Shown: positions 23,570 through 33,495, numbered from the stretch's first letter. The stretch: DNA of 51,409 nucleotides from Melioribacteraceae bacterium (GCA_022181065.1 BQMY01000100.1:1-51409); one strand, 5' to 3'. Translations and numbers: made by a program. Notes: a model not told the origin generated them from the letters alone.

Positions 23570-24639
23570 CATCTCACCAAAATCTTTCGGTGATAAGGGA
23601 GGGAGTGATTTCCTGAAATATTCTTGCACATAATCCTTACTGTGTGTTCACCCTTTTCCGGGTTCGCCAGTTCAATCACCAGTCGGTTAGTCTCCTGAAT
23701 AAAATTATACCCCACTTGAGATGAATCAACAAAAGTTTTGATGGAATAGGGGTCAATACCTTTTTTATCCACAAGATCGTATCGCAATTTTAAGGTATCA
23801 TTTTTTAATCCACTTTCATCTTTCAGGAAATTTATTTCAGGAACTCCAACTCGGAAATATTTCCCGATACCTCTGAAAATACCCCAGGCCTGTATTTCAT
23901 TAAATTCTCTGCTTTGAAGCCTGATTTCTTCCATCCGATTGCTGAAAAATGAACATTCAACAAGAACTGCCGGAATTTCGGTTCTGCGTAAAACTGAAAA
24001 TCCGTCGCCGGGATAAATTAAGTAATCGCTGTATGTACCGTCGAAAGAACCTAATCCACCGGGATTATCCATCACATACGCGAGATCACGCTGTATGAAT
24101 CTTGCTAAATCCTGCTCGGAGGGTTCATATTCGTAATTTTCCGGTTTGGCGTGGTAATAAGTTGAAGTATAGTTTGTCCAGTAGTTCCCTCGCTGCCCGG
24201 GTGCATTGTGGTGAATACTTATGAAAAAATCAGCACCGCTTTTATTGGCGAGTTCACTTCTATAATGGAGATCAACTGTTGAATCGTCTTTCCTCGAGAG
24301 TATCACTTTTGCGCCGGCGGCTTCAAGATAATCACGCAAAGCCAGCGAAACATAAAGATTTACATCCGCCTCAACAACCTTACCAGTTTTACTCTTGTTC
24401 CTGCGATCTTCCCCACCATGTCCGGGATCAATAAAAAATGTAATTCCTTCAAGATATTCACCATAAATTTCAATTACATCTTTTCTTTTATCAAGGTCTT
24501 TCCAGTCAGGTGGGAGTTCGTACAATACTTTCTCGGCATAGCCGTAAACATCAATGAGATTTTTTTCTTCTTTCACAAATTGGTTCGTACAAGCGGAGCC
24601 TATAAGGATAAGGAGTAACAGTAAAAGTAATTTTTTCAC
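23569..24639 (-). CDS. N-acetylmuramoyl-L-alanine amidase lipoprotein (Amidase_3)
   Basis: 356 aa. Lipoprotein signal with lipobox IGSAC (~16). Amidase_3 core with all zinc and catalytic residues: FFIDPGHGGEDRR (His), GKVVEADVNLYVSLALRDYL (Glu), FISIHHNAPGQ (His) and PAVLVECSFFSNRMEE (Glu), spanning ~55-265. A ~90-residue C-terminal beta domain follows (LKNDTLKLRYDLVDKKGIDPYSIKTFVDSS). It cleaves the bond between muramic acid and the stem peptide at the periplasmic face of an envelope membrane. It lies 9 nt after the AddA-like gene and is followed directly by the GH9-deacetylase fusion. Confidence 0.92.
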   Translation of the reverse strand: MKKLLLLLLLILIGSACTNQFVKEEKNLIDVYGYAEKVLYELPPDWKDLDKRKDVIEIYGEYLEGITFFIDPGHGGEDRRNKSKTGKVVEADVNLYVSLALRDYLEAAGAKVILSRKDDSTVDLHYRSELANKSGADFFISIHHNAPGQRGNYWTNYTSTYYHAKPENYEYEPSEQDLARFIQRDLAYVMDNPGGLGSFDGTYSDYLIYPGDGFSVLRRTEIPAVLVECSFFSNRMEEIRLQSREFNEIQAWGIFRGIGKYFRVGVPEINFLKDESGLKNDTLKLRYDLVDKKGIDPYSIKTFVDSSQVGYNFIQETNRLVIELANPEKGEHTVRIMCKNISGNHSLPYHRKILVR

Positions 24640-24648
24640 AATAAAACC

Positions 24649-27600
24649 TTATTTTATTGGACATTTTCCTTTTTCCGAAAAGTAGCACGCAAAACAGTGT
24701 TCCGTATTTTTGCTGTAATTTCCTTCACGAATAGAGTAAATGATATCTTCGACTTCCTTCTCAAACTTTTTGATTTCATCTATCCCCAGTGTTATACTTG
24801 CGGATAAATCGGGTCGTTTGAGAAATACAAGTTTTACTTCTGTCTCTTTTTCGCCCAGATATTTGTTAACGAGAAGCGCGTAAAATTTCAACTGACTCAA
24901 ATATCTTTTTAACTTCTCAGAGGCGTTTTTTTCGGAAACTTCGTCTGTTTTGTAATCGGCTACTAAATAACGGTCTTTATTCTCGACAAATTTATCAATA
25001 ATCCCGTAAAGATAAAAATCTTCCTGCTTAACGTATATCTCAAATTCGTTTTTGTAATTTTTGCTTTTGCCTAGTTCTTCATACAAACCGGTATCAAAAA
25101 ATGAACTCAGAATACCCGAAGTTTCATTTTCCAGATTATTTCTTTCTCCAATTGTCAATGAATTCTGATAGGCAATTCTCTCTACCTCTTTTCCAAGTGT
25201 TTCTTCGAGTTTATCCCGCCCTACTTCCAACTCAAGAAGTTTGTGACAAAGAGATCCTACCAGATCAGCGCGTGAAGTTGTTTCCTCGCTTTTTTCTTCA
25301 TTATCAGGTTCGGGGAGTCGCGGGAAATTACTCTCCTCAAGAGCACCGAGCAGCCCGGAATAACCAAGTTCGTATGTCAACCGGTATTTTACCGGACATT
25401 GTTTGAAGATTGCTATCTTAGTCGCTGATATTATCTCACCCGATTGTGTGTCTTCTACTTCATCCATCATCAAAATTTTATCCGGCTTTTCCTTTCTCTC
25501 AATTTCAACCGGTCGATATTGATATTCGGGATTTTGCTTCATCTCAATTCTTGTGGAAACTTTTTCTGTAAAACGCTCAAAATTGTTTTCCGCGCCATTC
25601 ATAAATTCCAGATTTCCCGAGATATAAAACTCGGGCGAAGCAGCATCTATATTCAGAGATGAAATAAAATATTCCAGAAATGAATCTTTTGAAACAGCAA
25701 AATCCTTGTGAGTCGCGGTAACTATAAGGTTATTTACCGCTCGTGTTACCGCGACATAAAATAGTCTCTTGATCTCAGCGGCTCCTTTTCGGTAGTTGAT
25801 ATAGTTATAAATTCCATTTACCGGTGGCGAAACATAATCCCTGAAATAATCTCCATCGGGCGGTACCTTTGTCAAAACTCCAAATTCACCATCAACACTA
25901 ACCGACCTCGATTTAACATTATCATTCCTGATTCGGTCATTCGCTCCGAACAATATAACCGTATCAAACTCCAATCCTTTCGACTGATGGACCGTCATGA
26001 TCTTAACACTGTTGTCATCCTTTACAACTTCTGCCTGAGCTTCGTCGGGCATACTGTCAATCGCTTCTTCGAGGTAGAATACAAAATCGTACAAGGTTTT
26101 CATTCCCTGCGAGAAATAACTTCCCGCAATAGTCACCAGCTTTTCGATATTCGCGACCGCAAGTCCCGAGGGATCATTCGCTGCCGCCGTTGCCCAATAT
26201 CCGGTATCCTCCAAAATTCTTAGCAGAAGTTTCTGCGGGTTGACCCTCTTCGCGAATTTTACATGTGTTTCGAGTTTTTTTATTATTTCGGATTCAGAAC
26301 CAAAATGGTTTTTGGATTTTTCAAAAAATGAAAATCCATCACAGAGCGAGATTTCATACAATGCCGTATCGCTCAATAGATAAAATGGTGAACGTAAAAT
26401 ACCCACGAGAGCAGCGTCATTATTTTCATTAAGCGCAAAGGCAAGATAATTGTGTATATCAAACACAACCTGATTTTGATAAAAACCACGTCCCCCCATA
26501 ATGGTGTACGGGATTTTATATTTGAGGAAAACACTCTCCAACCTCTGGAAATGTATCCTTCGCTTACTCAAAACAGCGATATCACCAAAATCTTTTTTGC
26601 CGGAACCAACCAACTCAAGTATTTCACCGGCGGCAAGCTCGCTTTCGCTTTTACTCTCCTCTTCCTTTTCATTGTTGAGGATAATTGTTATACTTCCTTC
26701 ATCATCTTTATCTCTCGCGCATAGTAAATCGGAATGCTCAACTTCGTTGAATAATGGTTGTGGATTATCAAAAAGCTTGCGGAATATTTTATTTACAAGT
26801 AAAGCTATCGGAGGGGACACCCTGAAAGAATGCGGCAGATTAAGAATCCCCTCCTCGTTTTTCGCGGATTTGATATCCTCCCTGGTTCGTCTGAATACCG
26901 CTAGTTCCGCGTCACGGAATCTATATATGCTCTGCTTTTCATCACCAACAACAAAAAGATTATTTTTTCGGAGCCCGTCGAGGATAGGCATAAATATTTC
27001 ATACTGAATTTCATTTGTATCCTGGTACTCATCTATCATGATGTACCTGAATTTCTTTGCCAAACCTTCCTGTACGTTACGGTTTTCCAGCAAGTCTTTT
27101 GTGTATAACAGGATATCCTCAAAATCGAGGTAGCCCGATCTGTACTTTTTATCCGTATATTCTTCAAGAACTTTATCAAAAACAAAGAGGAAATTCTTAC
27201 CAAAACGGGCGAGCTGAAGTTCTGAAGCTTCAATATTCTCAGGGATTTCTATAAGATTAAGTTCAGCATATATTTGCGAAATTAAATCCGATTCATACTC
27301 AAAGTCATTCCCTTTAACCTTGGAAGTATAACCTCTTTTCTTGAGAGAACCGCTTGAAGTTGTAATGCCATCACAAAGATTAAGTGCCAATCTTGCTTGA
27401 TCTATTGAGTTTTTCTGTGACTTTAGCGCCGGTATGGTTTCAATCACGAACAGCACTGTTTCATTATTTTCATCGACTTCCAGAACCTGATCATTTACTG
27501 ATTTAACTACCGAGATAAGTTCTTCAATTCGTTTAGAAAATATTTCCGCAAAATATCGATCAAAAACCGTCCTGAAATTTTCAGTAATTACATTTTCTTT

Positions 27601-28179
27601 TTCAGAATACAATCCCCGCTTGAGATCGATATATTTTTTACGGGATGATAACGCGCTTCGCAATTCGTTAAACAGAAGCGATTTTGACCCCAAAATCCGT
27701 ACAACCGACTTTAATTTTGTTGCGTCATTATCGTTTTCCAACAGTTTGAGGTACACCTCTTCAAGCGATAATTCGATTAATTCATCAGCCGCTTCGGGGT
27801 CAACAGGTATAAAATTAGCGTCTATACCCGCTTCAGGGGAGAATTCTTTAAGGATATTTATACAAAATGAGTGGATTGTGGAAATGTTCGCAGAGACGAG
27901 TTGTCTTCTGAGGTTTATAAGCTTTTTAGCTTCGTTCGGATCATCCGAATTTTCGAGACGTTCATCAATCTCTTTCGCGATTTTTTTTTGAAGCTCACCC
28001 GCTGCTTTTTCAGTGAAGGTAATCGCGACCATATCGCCCAGCGATTTCACTCTGTTCAGAGCTATATCAACATATCTTTTGGAAAGCACGAATGTTTTGC
28101 CCGAGCCGGCGTTAGCCGTTAAAGAAATATGAATATCACTCCGCAGGGCTTGTTCCTGATAAGGAGTAAGTTTTGCCAT
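24649..28179 (-). CDS. addA: AddA/RecB-like UvrD-family helicase-nuclease
   Basis: 1176 aa. Superfamily-1A helicase: Walker A ANAGSGKTFVLSKR (22-35), motif Ia VAITFTEKAAGELQKKI, ISTIHSFCINIL, motif II YIMIDEYQDTNEIQYEIF, motif III VVGDEKQSIYRFRDAEL, motif V SVKIMTVHQSKGLEFDTVILFG and motif VI FYVAVTRAVNNLIVTA. The C-terminal PD-(D/E)XK nuclease is visible (YGIIDKFVENKDRYLVADYKTDEVSE) and is framed by cysteines FKQCPV and HCFACYFSEKGKC that fit a [4Fe-4S] staple, as in AddB and Dna2. It should process DNA ends for recombination. AddB is not adjacent in this window. It follows the histidine kinase by 1 nt. Confidence 0.9.
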   Translation of the reverse strand: MAKLTPYQEQALRSDIHISLTANAGSGKTFVLSKRYVDIALNRVKSLGDMVAITFTEKAAGELQKKIAKEIDERLENSDDPNEAKKLINLRRQLVSANISTIHSFCINILKEFSPEAGIDANFIPVDPEAADELIELSLEEVYLKLLENDNDATKLKSVVRILGSKSLLFNELRSALSSRKKYIDLKRGLYSEKENVITENFRTVFDRYFAEIFSKRIEELISVVKSVNDQVLEVDENNETVLFVIETIPALKSQKNSIDQARLALNLCDGITTSSGSLKKRGYTSKVKGNDFEYESDLISQIYAELNLIEIPENIEASELQLARFGKNFLFVFDKVLEEYTDKKYRSGYLDFEDILLYTKDLLENRNVQEGLAKKFRYIMIDEYQDTNEIQYEIFMPILDGLRKNNLFVVGDEKQSIYRFRDAELAVFRRTREDIKSAKNEEGILNLPHSFRVSPPIALLVNKIFRKLFDNPQPLFNEVEHSDLLCARDKDDEGSITIILNNEKEEESKSESELAAGEILELVGSGKKDFGDIAVLSKRRIHFQRLESVFLKYKIPYTIMGGRGFYQNQVVFDIHNYLAFALNENNDAALVGILRSPFYLLSDTALYEISLCDGFSFFEKSKNHFGSESEIIKKLETHVKFAKRVNPQKLLLRILEDTGYWATAAANDPSGLAVANIEKLVTIAGSYFSQGMKTLYDFVFYLEEAIDSMPDEAQAEVVKDDNSVKIMTVHQSKGLEFDTVILFGANDRIRNDNVKSRSVSVDGEFGVLTKVPPDGDYFRDYVSPPVNGIYNYINYRKGAAEIKRLFYVAVTRAVNNLIVTATHKDFAVSKDSFLEYFISSLNIDAASPEFYISGNLEFMNGAENNFERFTEKVSTRIEMKQNPEYQYRPVEIERKEKPDKILMMDEVEDTQSGEIISATKIAIFKQCPVKYRLTYELGYSGLLGALEESNFPRLPEPDNEEKSEETTSRADLVGSLCHKLLELEVGRDKLEETLGKEVERIAYQNSLTIGERNNLENETSGILSSFFDTGLYEELGKSKNYKNEFEIYVKQEDFYLYGIIDKFVENKDRYLVADYKTDEVSEKNASEKLKRYLSQLKFYALLVNKYLGEKETEVKLVFLKRPDLSASITLGIDEIKKFEKEVEDIIYSIREGNYSKNTEHCFACYFSEKGKCPIK

Positions 28180-28180
28180 T

Positions 28181-31100
28181 CTAAACCTGTTTTAGAGGAA
28201 GTTCAATTTTTATACTGCTACCTGCTGATGAGGTACCTGCAATATAAATCCTTCCGCCCAGACTCTCAATAAATCTTTTTGCCATACTTAATCCCAGACC
28301 CATCCCTGAATCTTTAGTGGTAAAGTTTTCCTCGAAAATCCTTCCCGCTATTTCAGGTGGAATACCTTTTCCATTATCGGTAACCTCAATCTCGCAAGTC
28401 TCACCTGTAACACTATATTTAAGGTTTACTTTTAAGGCGCCTGCCTGAATTGCGTTACGAATCAGATTTACCAAAGTTCTTTGCAGCTGATCCCTGTCGG
28501 CATCAATCTCCAGTTCTTTATTTTCAAATTCGGTTAAAACCGTTGCCTTCTCTTCAATAAATAAACCTGACGCATAGTCAACCACATCGTAAAGTTTTAC
28601 TTTTTCAACGTTGAGACGTGGCATTCTGGCAAACGCTGAAAATTCAGAGGCGATATTTTTAAGCGTTTCTATCTGGTTTATCACCATTGTAGTTACTTTG
28701 CCGAATATCGTCTCAAATTTTGGCGAATTATCATTTTTTGCGGCTATTAATTGTTGAACCGCGAGTTTCATTGGGGTAAGCGGATTTTTAATTTCATGTG
28801 CTACCTGTCTTGCCATCTGCTTCCATGCCGCTTCCCTCTCTGATTCTGCCAATTGCGCCTGATTTTGTTTCAACTTTTTGATCATCAGATTAAATCCTTT
28901 GATCAATTCTTTTATCTCGCCTCCGGCATTTTCGTCAACCTGCAAACTTAAATCCCCACCTGCCACCGATTTGGTCGCCTGCGTAAGTTTTCTGATTGGT
29001 GATGAAATCTGATTTGCTATCACTGTTGAAATAATAATGATCAATAAAACCGCGAGAGAATAACTGCCGAACAGAAAGATATCCACTTCAACACCGGCAA
29101 ACGGAAGCAAAATATTGTTGAAAGAATCGGTTACCCGCATTATGTAAGTCTGACCGCCTAAATTAGCCTTGTAATAAAATGAGTGATAATTAAAATTTTC
29201 AATATTTTCATCAACGACAGTCTCTTTCACACCTTCCAGTTCCAGAAGCAAATAGACTTTAGGGTTTAATCTTTTCGGCATCAGCCCGATATTATGATAC
29301 TCTTCCAGAGTAGAAAAGACATAATCCTTCTCGTGGAACAATGCGAAATTTATTCCAAGGTCTTCAGCTGCTTTCCGGTAGATTTCATCGTGTGTCTTTC
29401 CGGTGATATTTATGTAGGAATTAACATAATCTTCAACTTTATAAGCTCTTTTCCCCAGTTTATAAAAAACGGCTTCGTCATTCTTCTCTACCGTCAAATT
29501 TCTGAAATACGCCGCAAGGAGCAGAAGCGGGATAATCGATATAACAAGAAACGCAACAAGCAAAGTGGTCTTGAATGAGATTGTAATCTTGCGGACTTTC
29601 CAGTAATTATAAAGGGAATAGACGATTATTATAAAAAGTATAAATAGCGTATGAATAAAAAATATCTTGAAGAAATCGAACAAACTCCAGGAAGTATCTT
29701 TTGTCTTCAAAGCAACAGCAAGGATATCCAGCGGTATTGAATTACTCTTTTTTAACAAGTAGATCAAATGATCTTCACCATTGAGCTGTGTTCTCTTCCA
29801 TGATTCATCATACTCACTGAACTCTGATCGAACGAGTTTTGATACATCACGATCGGATAGTTTTACATCGGAAAACTCCTTTAATATCTTATCCCCCGAA
29901 AACTCGAAAATCTTCAACTTTTCAAGTTCAATGGTTGAATTTATATACGATTTCCTTGAAGAGAGAAATCCCGGTATGTCGTTAAAACCAAATGTATTTA
30001 CATCGTATAAAACCGTTACCTGCAGGAATCCGTTTTCATCACCATTCATTTTTAGTGGAGCGATACCCCTGATAATTTTATTTCCTGTGTAGAGGAAGTC
30101 TTCCTTGTAAACTCTAATTGAACGCGCCGAATCGGGGTCAGTACCAACCTTGTCGTAAAACTCACTAAATTTAAAACGGAATACCCCCTGCTTAACCATT
30201 GAACTATCGAGCAGCATAACACTGCCCGAAACTGATTCACGATGAAGCGCGCTATTACACCAGATTTTGAATGCTTCCGTGTCATAGTTTATATCCGCTT
30301 CTTCAATTCTTGTCTGCAGATTTACATTTTCGAGCAATGTTTCACGAACAAGAAACTCGAGGAAATACTCATTGGGGCGTGTGAGTTCAAGCGCTGTTGT
30401 TTTTAATGACTCTCTTTCAAGCTCGGAATTGTAGTAATTCAACATAGCGGCGGAAATCAATGAACCGGCAAACAACACATAGATAAAATGCCCCGCCCTG
30501 ATCGATGATTGCTTCAGGTAAAAGTAAACCAGCAAAAATATAACAAGAATAAATAGAATCCTGATAGTAGGTGTACCTTGCGGTTCTTTCTGCAAAACAT
30601 CAAAAAGGTATCCGGCAATCTGAAAAACAATAAATAATCCGGTAAATTCAACGATGAAAGTTTTCGGATGTTTTCTACTGAAATAAACCGCTATACCCCC
30701 GACAAATATCACTGATGCAAGCACTAGCGAAATTCCGAGTAAAAGAAGATTTATCTCCATTAATGCGGCTGGCAATTCAGGTAAAAGTGTAGGTTCCTTG
30801 AAATACCTTAATGTTGAATCAAACACCATGCTACGCGTAGCCGCACCAAATCCACGCAGGATCAGCAAAAACATTGGAAGCGCAAAAAATGCGGTGATGA
30901 CAGTTTTTCGCAGATCAATTTTATCAGGTTTTTCGAACTGTTTTTCGTAATTAATGAAATACCGTATCGCCACAATACAACAGATAAGTAGAAAGAAAAC
31001 GGTAATCGCAAACTCCAGCGGCGATTTAACAACACCAAAACCAAAAACCGATGAAAAGTACGCTGAGTTTGTGAAATCATTTTCAACATATGCAGAAGGA

Positions 31101-31984
31101 AGCCCAAGGGAAAAAAGAAGCATCCTGAGTATCACCAGAAACGAAAAAATACCTGTAAACCTTATCCATTTGCTCTCTTTTTGCCATAAGTGTTTTGAAA
31201 TACCCGCCATAAAAAAGACAAAGATCAATACCAGCGCAATTCCCTGCGTCATATTAAATAACTCGTTCACCTCAACAAGGGCTTGTCTGCGGGTAGGCTT
31301 AAGGTACTCAACAAATCCTATTTTATTGCCATTCTGATTGAATACAGGGAGGTTATAAAATCTTCCGTCAGGGTTTAGCCTGGAATCCGGTTGGAATATC
31401 AAATTGAACTCTGAGCCGTATCGTTCGGAAAACTCTCTGTTCAGACTGATATCCGAGTAGAATTTGTTATCCAGGATGTATTCTTTTTCAACCGGCAAAA
31501 AGAGATAAAGAGATTTATCTCCCACTTTACCTATCACCTTTTTAATTGCGATATAATCAATTAAATTATCCGGATAAAAAATCAACTCATCGGTCACCGC
31601 AAATTTGTCAGGATCAAATTTGGAGAGGTCTGCCCTGCTCCATGCAAGTAGTTCACCCGCATCATTATAGATATAACAAACATATTTGGGATCGAGATTT
31701 TTGACAAGAAACCTGATAATCTCCTCTTTATCTTTCAGCGTTTCGGAAGAAAACTTTTCTGTAATTTCTTTAGATTCCTTCACAAGTTCAGCTTCAAGAG
31801 AAGCAAGTTTTTCGGTGATGTCTATATTAATTTCGGTGAGTCGCTTGCTTAGTAAATCTTTCCAGTTGTCACGATAATAATCCATAACAAGCGGTGCGAA
31901 AATGCCTGAAAACAACAGCAGCGCGGCAGTAAAAAGTGCCAGTATGTAATACTTGTTGTACCCGGAGAAGTATTTTCTAATCAC
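28181..31984 (-). CDS. Very large NtrY-like sensor histidine kinase
   Basis: 1267 aa, GTG start. Order: TM1 (~11-34), extracytoplasmic domain (~35-240), a block of about seven TM helices (~245-530), a second extracytoplasmic domain (~530-770), TM helices near 780 and 820, a third sensor region to ~980, a TM, HAMP (ISSPIRKLTQATKSVAGGDL), then HisKA with QVAHEIKNPLTPMKLAVQQL (phospho-His ~1060) and HATPase_c with NLIRNAIQAG, VTDNGKGIPPEI and GMGLGLSMAKRFIESLGG. HAMP followed by VAHEIKNPLTPMK is typical of the NtrY subgroup. No response regulator gene is adjacent. GTG lies 4 nt after the DUF4783 stop. The multi-sensor N-terminus is much longer than in classical NtrY (~700 aa). Confidence 0.9.
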   Translation of the reverse strand: MIRKYFSGYNKYYILALFTAALLLFSGIFAPLVMDYYRDNWKDLLSKRLTEINIDITEKLASLEAELVKESKEITEKFSSETLKDKEEIIRFLVKNLDPKYVCYIYNDAGELLAWSRADLSKFDPDKFAVTDELIFYPDNLIDYIAIKKVIGKVGDKSLYLFLPVEKEYILDNKFYSDISLNREFSERYGSEFNLIFQPDSRLNPDGRFYNLPVFNQNGNKIGFVEYLKPTRRQALVEVNELFNMTQGIALVLIFVFFMAGISKHLWQKESKWIRFTGIFSFLVILRMLLFSLGLPSAYVENDFTNSAYFSSVFGFGVVKSPLEFAITVFFLLICCIVAIRYFINYEKQFEKPDKIDLRKTVITAFFALPMFLLILRGFGAATRSMVFDSTLRYFKEPTLLPELPAALMEINLLLLGISLVLASVIFVGGIAVYFSRKHPKTFIVEFTGLFIVFQIAGYLFDVLQKEPQGTPTIRILFILVIFLLVYFYLKQSSIRAGHFIYVLFAGSLISAAMLNYYNSELERESLKTTALELTRPNEYFLEFLVRETLLENVNLQTRIEEADINYDTEAFKIWCNSALHRESVSGSVMLLDSSMVKQGVFRFKFSEFYDKVGTDPDSARSIRVYKEDFLYTGNKIIRGIAPLKMNGDENGFLQVTVLYDVNTFGFNDIPGFLSSRKSYINSTIELEKLKIFEFSGDKILKEFSDVKLSDRDVSKLVRSEFSEYDESWKRTQLNGEDHLIYLLKKSNSIPLDILAVALKTKDTSWSLFDFFKIFFIHTLFILFIIIVYSLYNYWKVRKITISFKTTLLVAFLVISIIPLLLLAAYFRNLTVEKNDEAVFYKLGKRAYKVEDYVNSYINITGKTHDEIYRKAAEDLGINFALFHEKDYVFSTLEEYHNIGLMPKRLNPKVYLLLELEGVKETVVDENIENFNYHSFYYKANLGGQTYIMRVTDSFNNILLPFAGVEVDIFLFGSYSLAVLLIIIISTVIANQISSPIRKLTQATKSVAGGDLSLQVDENAGGEIKELIKGFNLMIKKLKQNQAQLAESEREAAWKQMARQVAHEIKNPLTPMKLAVQQLIAAKNDNSPKFETIFGKVTTMVINQIETLKNIASEFSAFARMPRLNVEKVKLYDVVDYASGLFIEEKATVLTEFENKELEIDADRDQLQRTLVNLIRNAIQAGALKVNLKYSVTGETCEIEVTDNGKGIPPEIAGRIFEENFTTKDSGMGLGLSMAKRFIESLGGRIYIAGTSSAGSSIKIELPLKQV

Positions 31985-31988
31985 AATT

Positions 31989-32408
31989 TTAGTCGATTGT
32001 TATCTGGGAAATAATCCATTTCTCTTTATGTTTCTTCAACGAAATGAACACATTGCCGGTACGCAGAATACCCTTATAAAAATATTTGAATTTACCCGAC
32101 GCAAAAGGAGTATCAGTTTCAGTTTTGGTCGATACAAAATAAAACCCTGAAGATTTATGATATGTGAAAAAATCCTCCAGTAATGAACGCGCATGATTCC
32201 GGGTGAAATATCCGGCAGTACCTGTAAACAAACTGATGAAAACTTTATCTATAATATAGGGCTCAAAGTTACTCACTTTACCCTCGGTGAAACCCTTTTC
32301 AATTTTCGCAAATACTTTTTCCACCTCCTTGTTCTCCGCTCCGGAAACGGGGGAAAACAAAGAAAACATAACAACTATTATTAAAAGCGCAACAGAACGT
32401 ACACGCAT
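31989..32408 (-). CDS. DUF4783 exported protein
   Basis: 139 aa from ATG 32408, preceded by AAGGTTGG. The open frame continues 162 nt upstream across a terminator hairpin, so the longer start is rejected. Signal peptide (MRVRSVALLIIVVMFSLFSPVSGA), then an NTF2-like alpha+beta domain of the DUF4783 type (VFAKIEKGFTEGKVSNFEPYI, RNHARSLLEDFFTYHKSSGFYF, KWIISQITI). DUF4783 proteins are common periplasmic proteins of the Bacteroidota/Chlorobi group with no assigned function. First gene of the six-gene run and only 4 nt before the histidine kinase, so it may be a periplasmic partner of the sensor. Confidence 0.8.
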   Translation of the reverse strand: MRVRSVALLIIVVMFSLFSPVSGAENKEVEKVFAKIEKGFTEGKVSNFEPYIIDKVFISLFTGTAGYFTRNHARSLLEDFFTYHKSSGFYFVSTKTETDTPFASGKFKYFYKGILRTGNVFISLKKHKEKWIISQITID

Positions 32409-32455
32409 AAAATCCAACCTTTCAAATTCACTCATCAAGATAACTAAATAGATGC

Positions 32456-32486
32456 AAAAAAGCATACCCCAACATGAGGGTATGCT
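32456..32486 (-). terminator. Rho-independent terminator after the FnIII lipoprotein gene
   Basis: Read on the minus strand: stem AGCATACCC / GGGTATGCT (32478-32486 with 32461-32469), 8-nt loop, then T6. It separates the FnIII lipoprotein from the DUF4783 unit. Confidence 0.9.
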
Positions 32487-32508
32487 CTCAAACAGGAAAT
32501 TGCCCCTT

Positions 32509-33339
32509 TTAATTTCCCAAGTAAATTCCTTTAATAACTTTAGTTCTTGCTTTGATAACTTCTTCTTCACGTTTCAGACTTCTTTCACCTTCCGCGATCT
32601 GGTAAGCCCAGTCGAACACCATTCTTTCAGGGGTAATACTCGCTATTCTCAATTTCGCGTAATGGTTGTCAACAGTCCATACAATGTATGTGTGCCCGAT
32701 CTGCGCGATTGTATATTTAACATTCTCACCGTCCACAAGCGGTATATAACCATCAACCGGCGCTACTGTAATATCAAGGATATCATCTGTAGCTCCCATA
32801 TCCTGGATATCAGCTTCTTCCCAGACATTCAGATAGTATGTGCCTTCATAATTTTCGAAGAAAAAGTCGGTTGCCAAATCGTTGAATGGGTAAACTTTGT
32901 TTTCGGCAAAACTATATCCAGCCAAATCGGGGAAGTCTATGTAATCGTAAACGATCCTGTTATATCCTTCAGGACGCGCGATTCCATACACTTCATCATA
33001 ACTCAATTCACTCTCATTACCATCGTAATCATAAGCTGTGATCGCGTAATAATATTTATCACCATTTACCGCTACATCATCAATAAAAAAGGTGCTGGAA
33101 GTTGATCCTATCATTTCATATCTGCCGTGATAATCGGTAGAGTAATATACGTTATACCCCGCGAGGTCTCTTTCCGCATTCGGCGACCAGGTAATGTCAA
33201 CTCTGCTATCGCGGTTAAAAGTTTTCACATTTACAGGCGGATTTGGAGGGACGGTATCCCTGATATACTCTTCATCGTCGCACGCTGTAAAAAACAAAAG
33301 CGCCGGTAACACAAGAAGTAATAATAATCTCTTTTTCAT
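32509..33339 (-). CDS. Lipoprotein with fibronectin type III domain
   Basis: 276 aa. Lipobox FTAC at ~17-20 (LLLVLPALLFFTACDDEE). FnIII domain at ~30-120: PPNPPVNVKTFNRDSRVDITWSPNAERDLAGYNVYYS ... YYYAITAYDYDGNESELS. The C-terminal ~150 residues are beta-rich with no recognised family (DFPDLAGYSFAENKVYPF...). Such proteins are surface or periplasmic adhesion/scaffold lipoproteins. RBS GGAG before ATG. It has its own terminator and is preceded by the pyrC terminator, so it is a monocistronic unit. Confidence 0.82.
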   Translation of the reverse strand: MKKRLLLLLVLPALLFFTACDDEEYIRDTVPPNPPVNVKTFNRDSRVDITWSPNAERDLAGYNVYYSTDYHGRYEMIGSTSSTFFIDDVAVNGDKYYYAITAYDYDGNESELSYDEVYGIARPEGYNRIVYDYIDFPDLAGYSFAENKVYPFNDLATDFFFENYEGTYYLNVWEEADIQDMGATDDILDITVAPVDGYIPLVDGENVKYTIAQIGHTYIVWTVDNHYAKLRIASITPERMVFDWAYQIAEGERSLKREEEVIKARTKVIKGIYLGN

Positions 33340-33424
33340 TTTATACTCCGTTTTTTCTCCGATTGAAACAATTTCAGTGCCATAAAAAATATTTAATTTT
33401 TATGCTTTTAAGACGGTTTAAAAT

Positions 33425-33473
33425 AAAAAAGTGTTCGCCTTACTATACACATTATGTAAAAAGGTGAACACTT
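33425..33473 (-). terminator. Rho-independent terminator of pyrRBC
   Basis: On the minus strand AAGTGTTCACCTT (33473-33461) pairs with AAGGCGAACACTT (33441-33429), followed by T6. It lies 22 nt after the pyrC stop. Confidence 0.88.
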
Positions 33474-33495
33474 TGTAAAAAAATTGAAATTAAAA

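Noticed and set aside
26501-27007. 168-codon plus-strand frame inside the AddA-like gene
   Set aside because: Antisense shadow of a strongly supported 1176-residue enzyme; Ser/Leu-rich composition.
32409-32570. N-terminal extension of the DUF4783 protein
   Set aside because: It crosses a rho-independent terminator and precedes a clear signal peptide start with Shine-Dalgarno.
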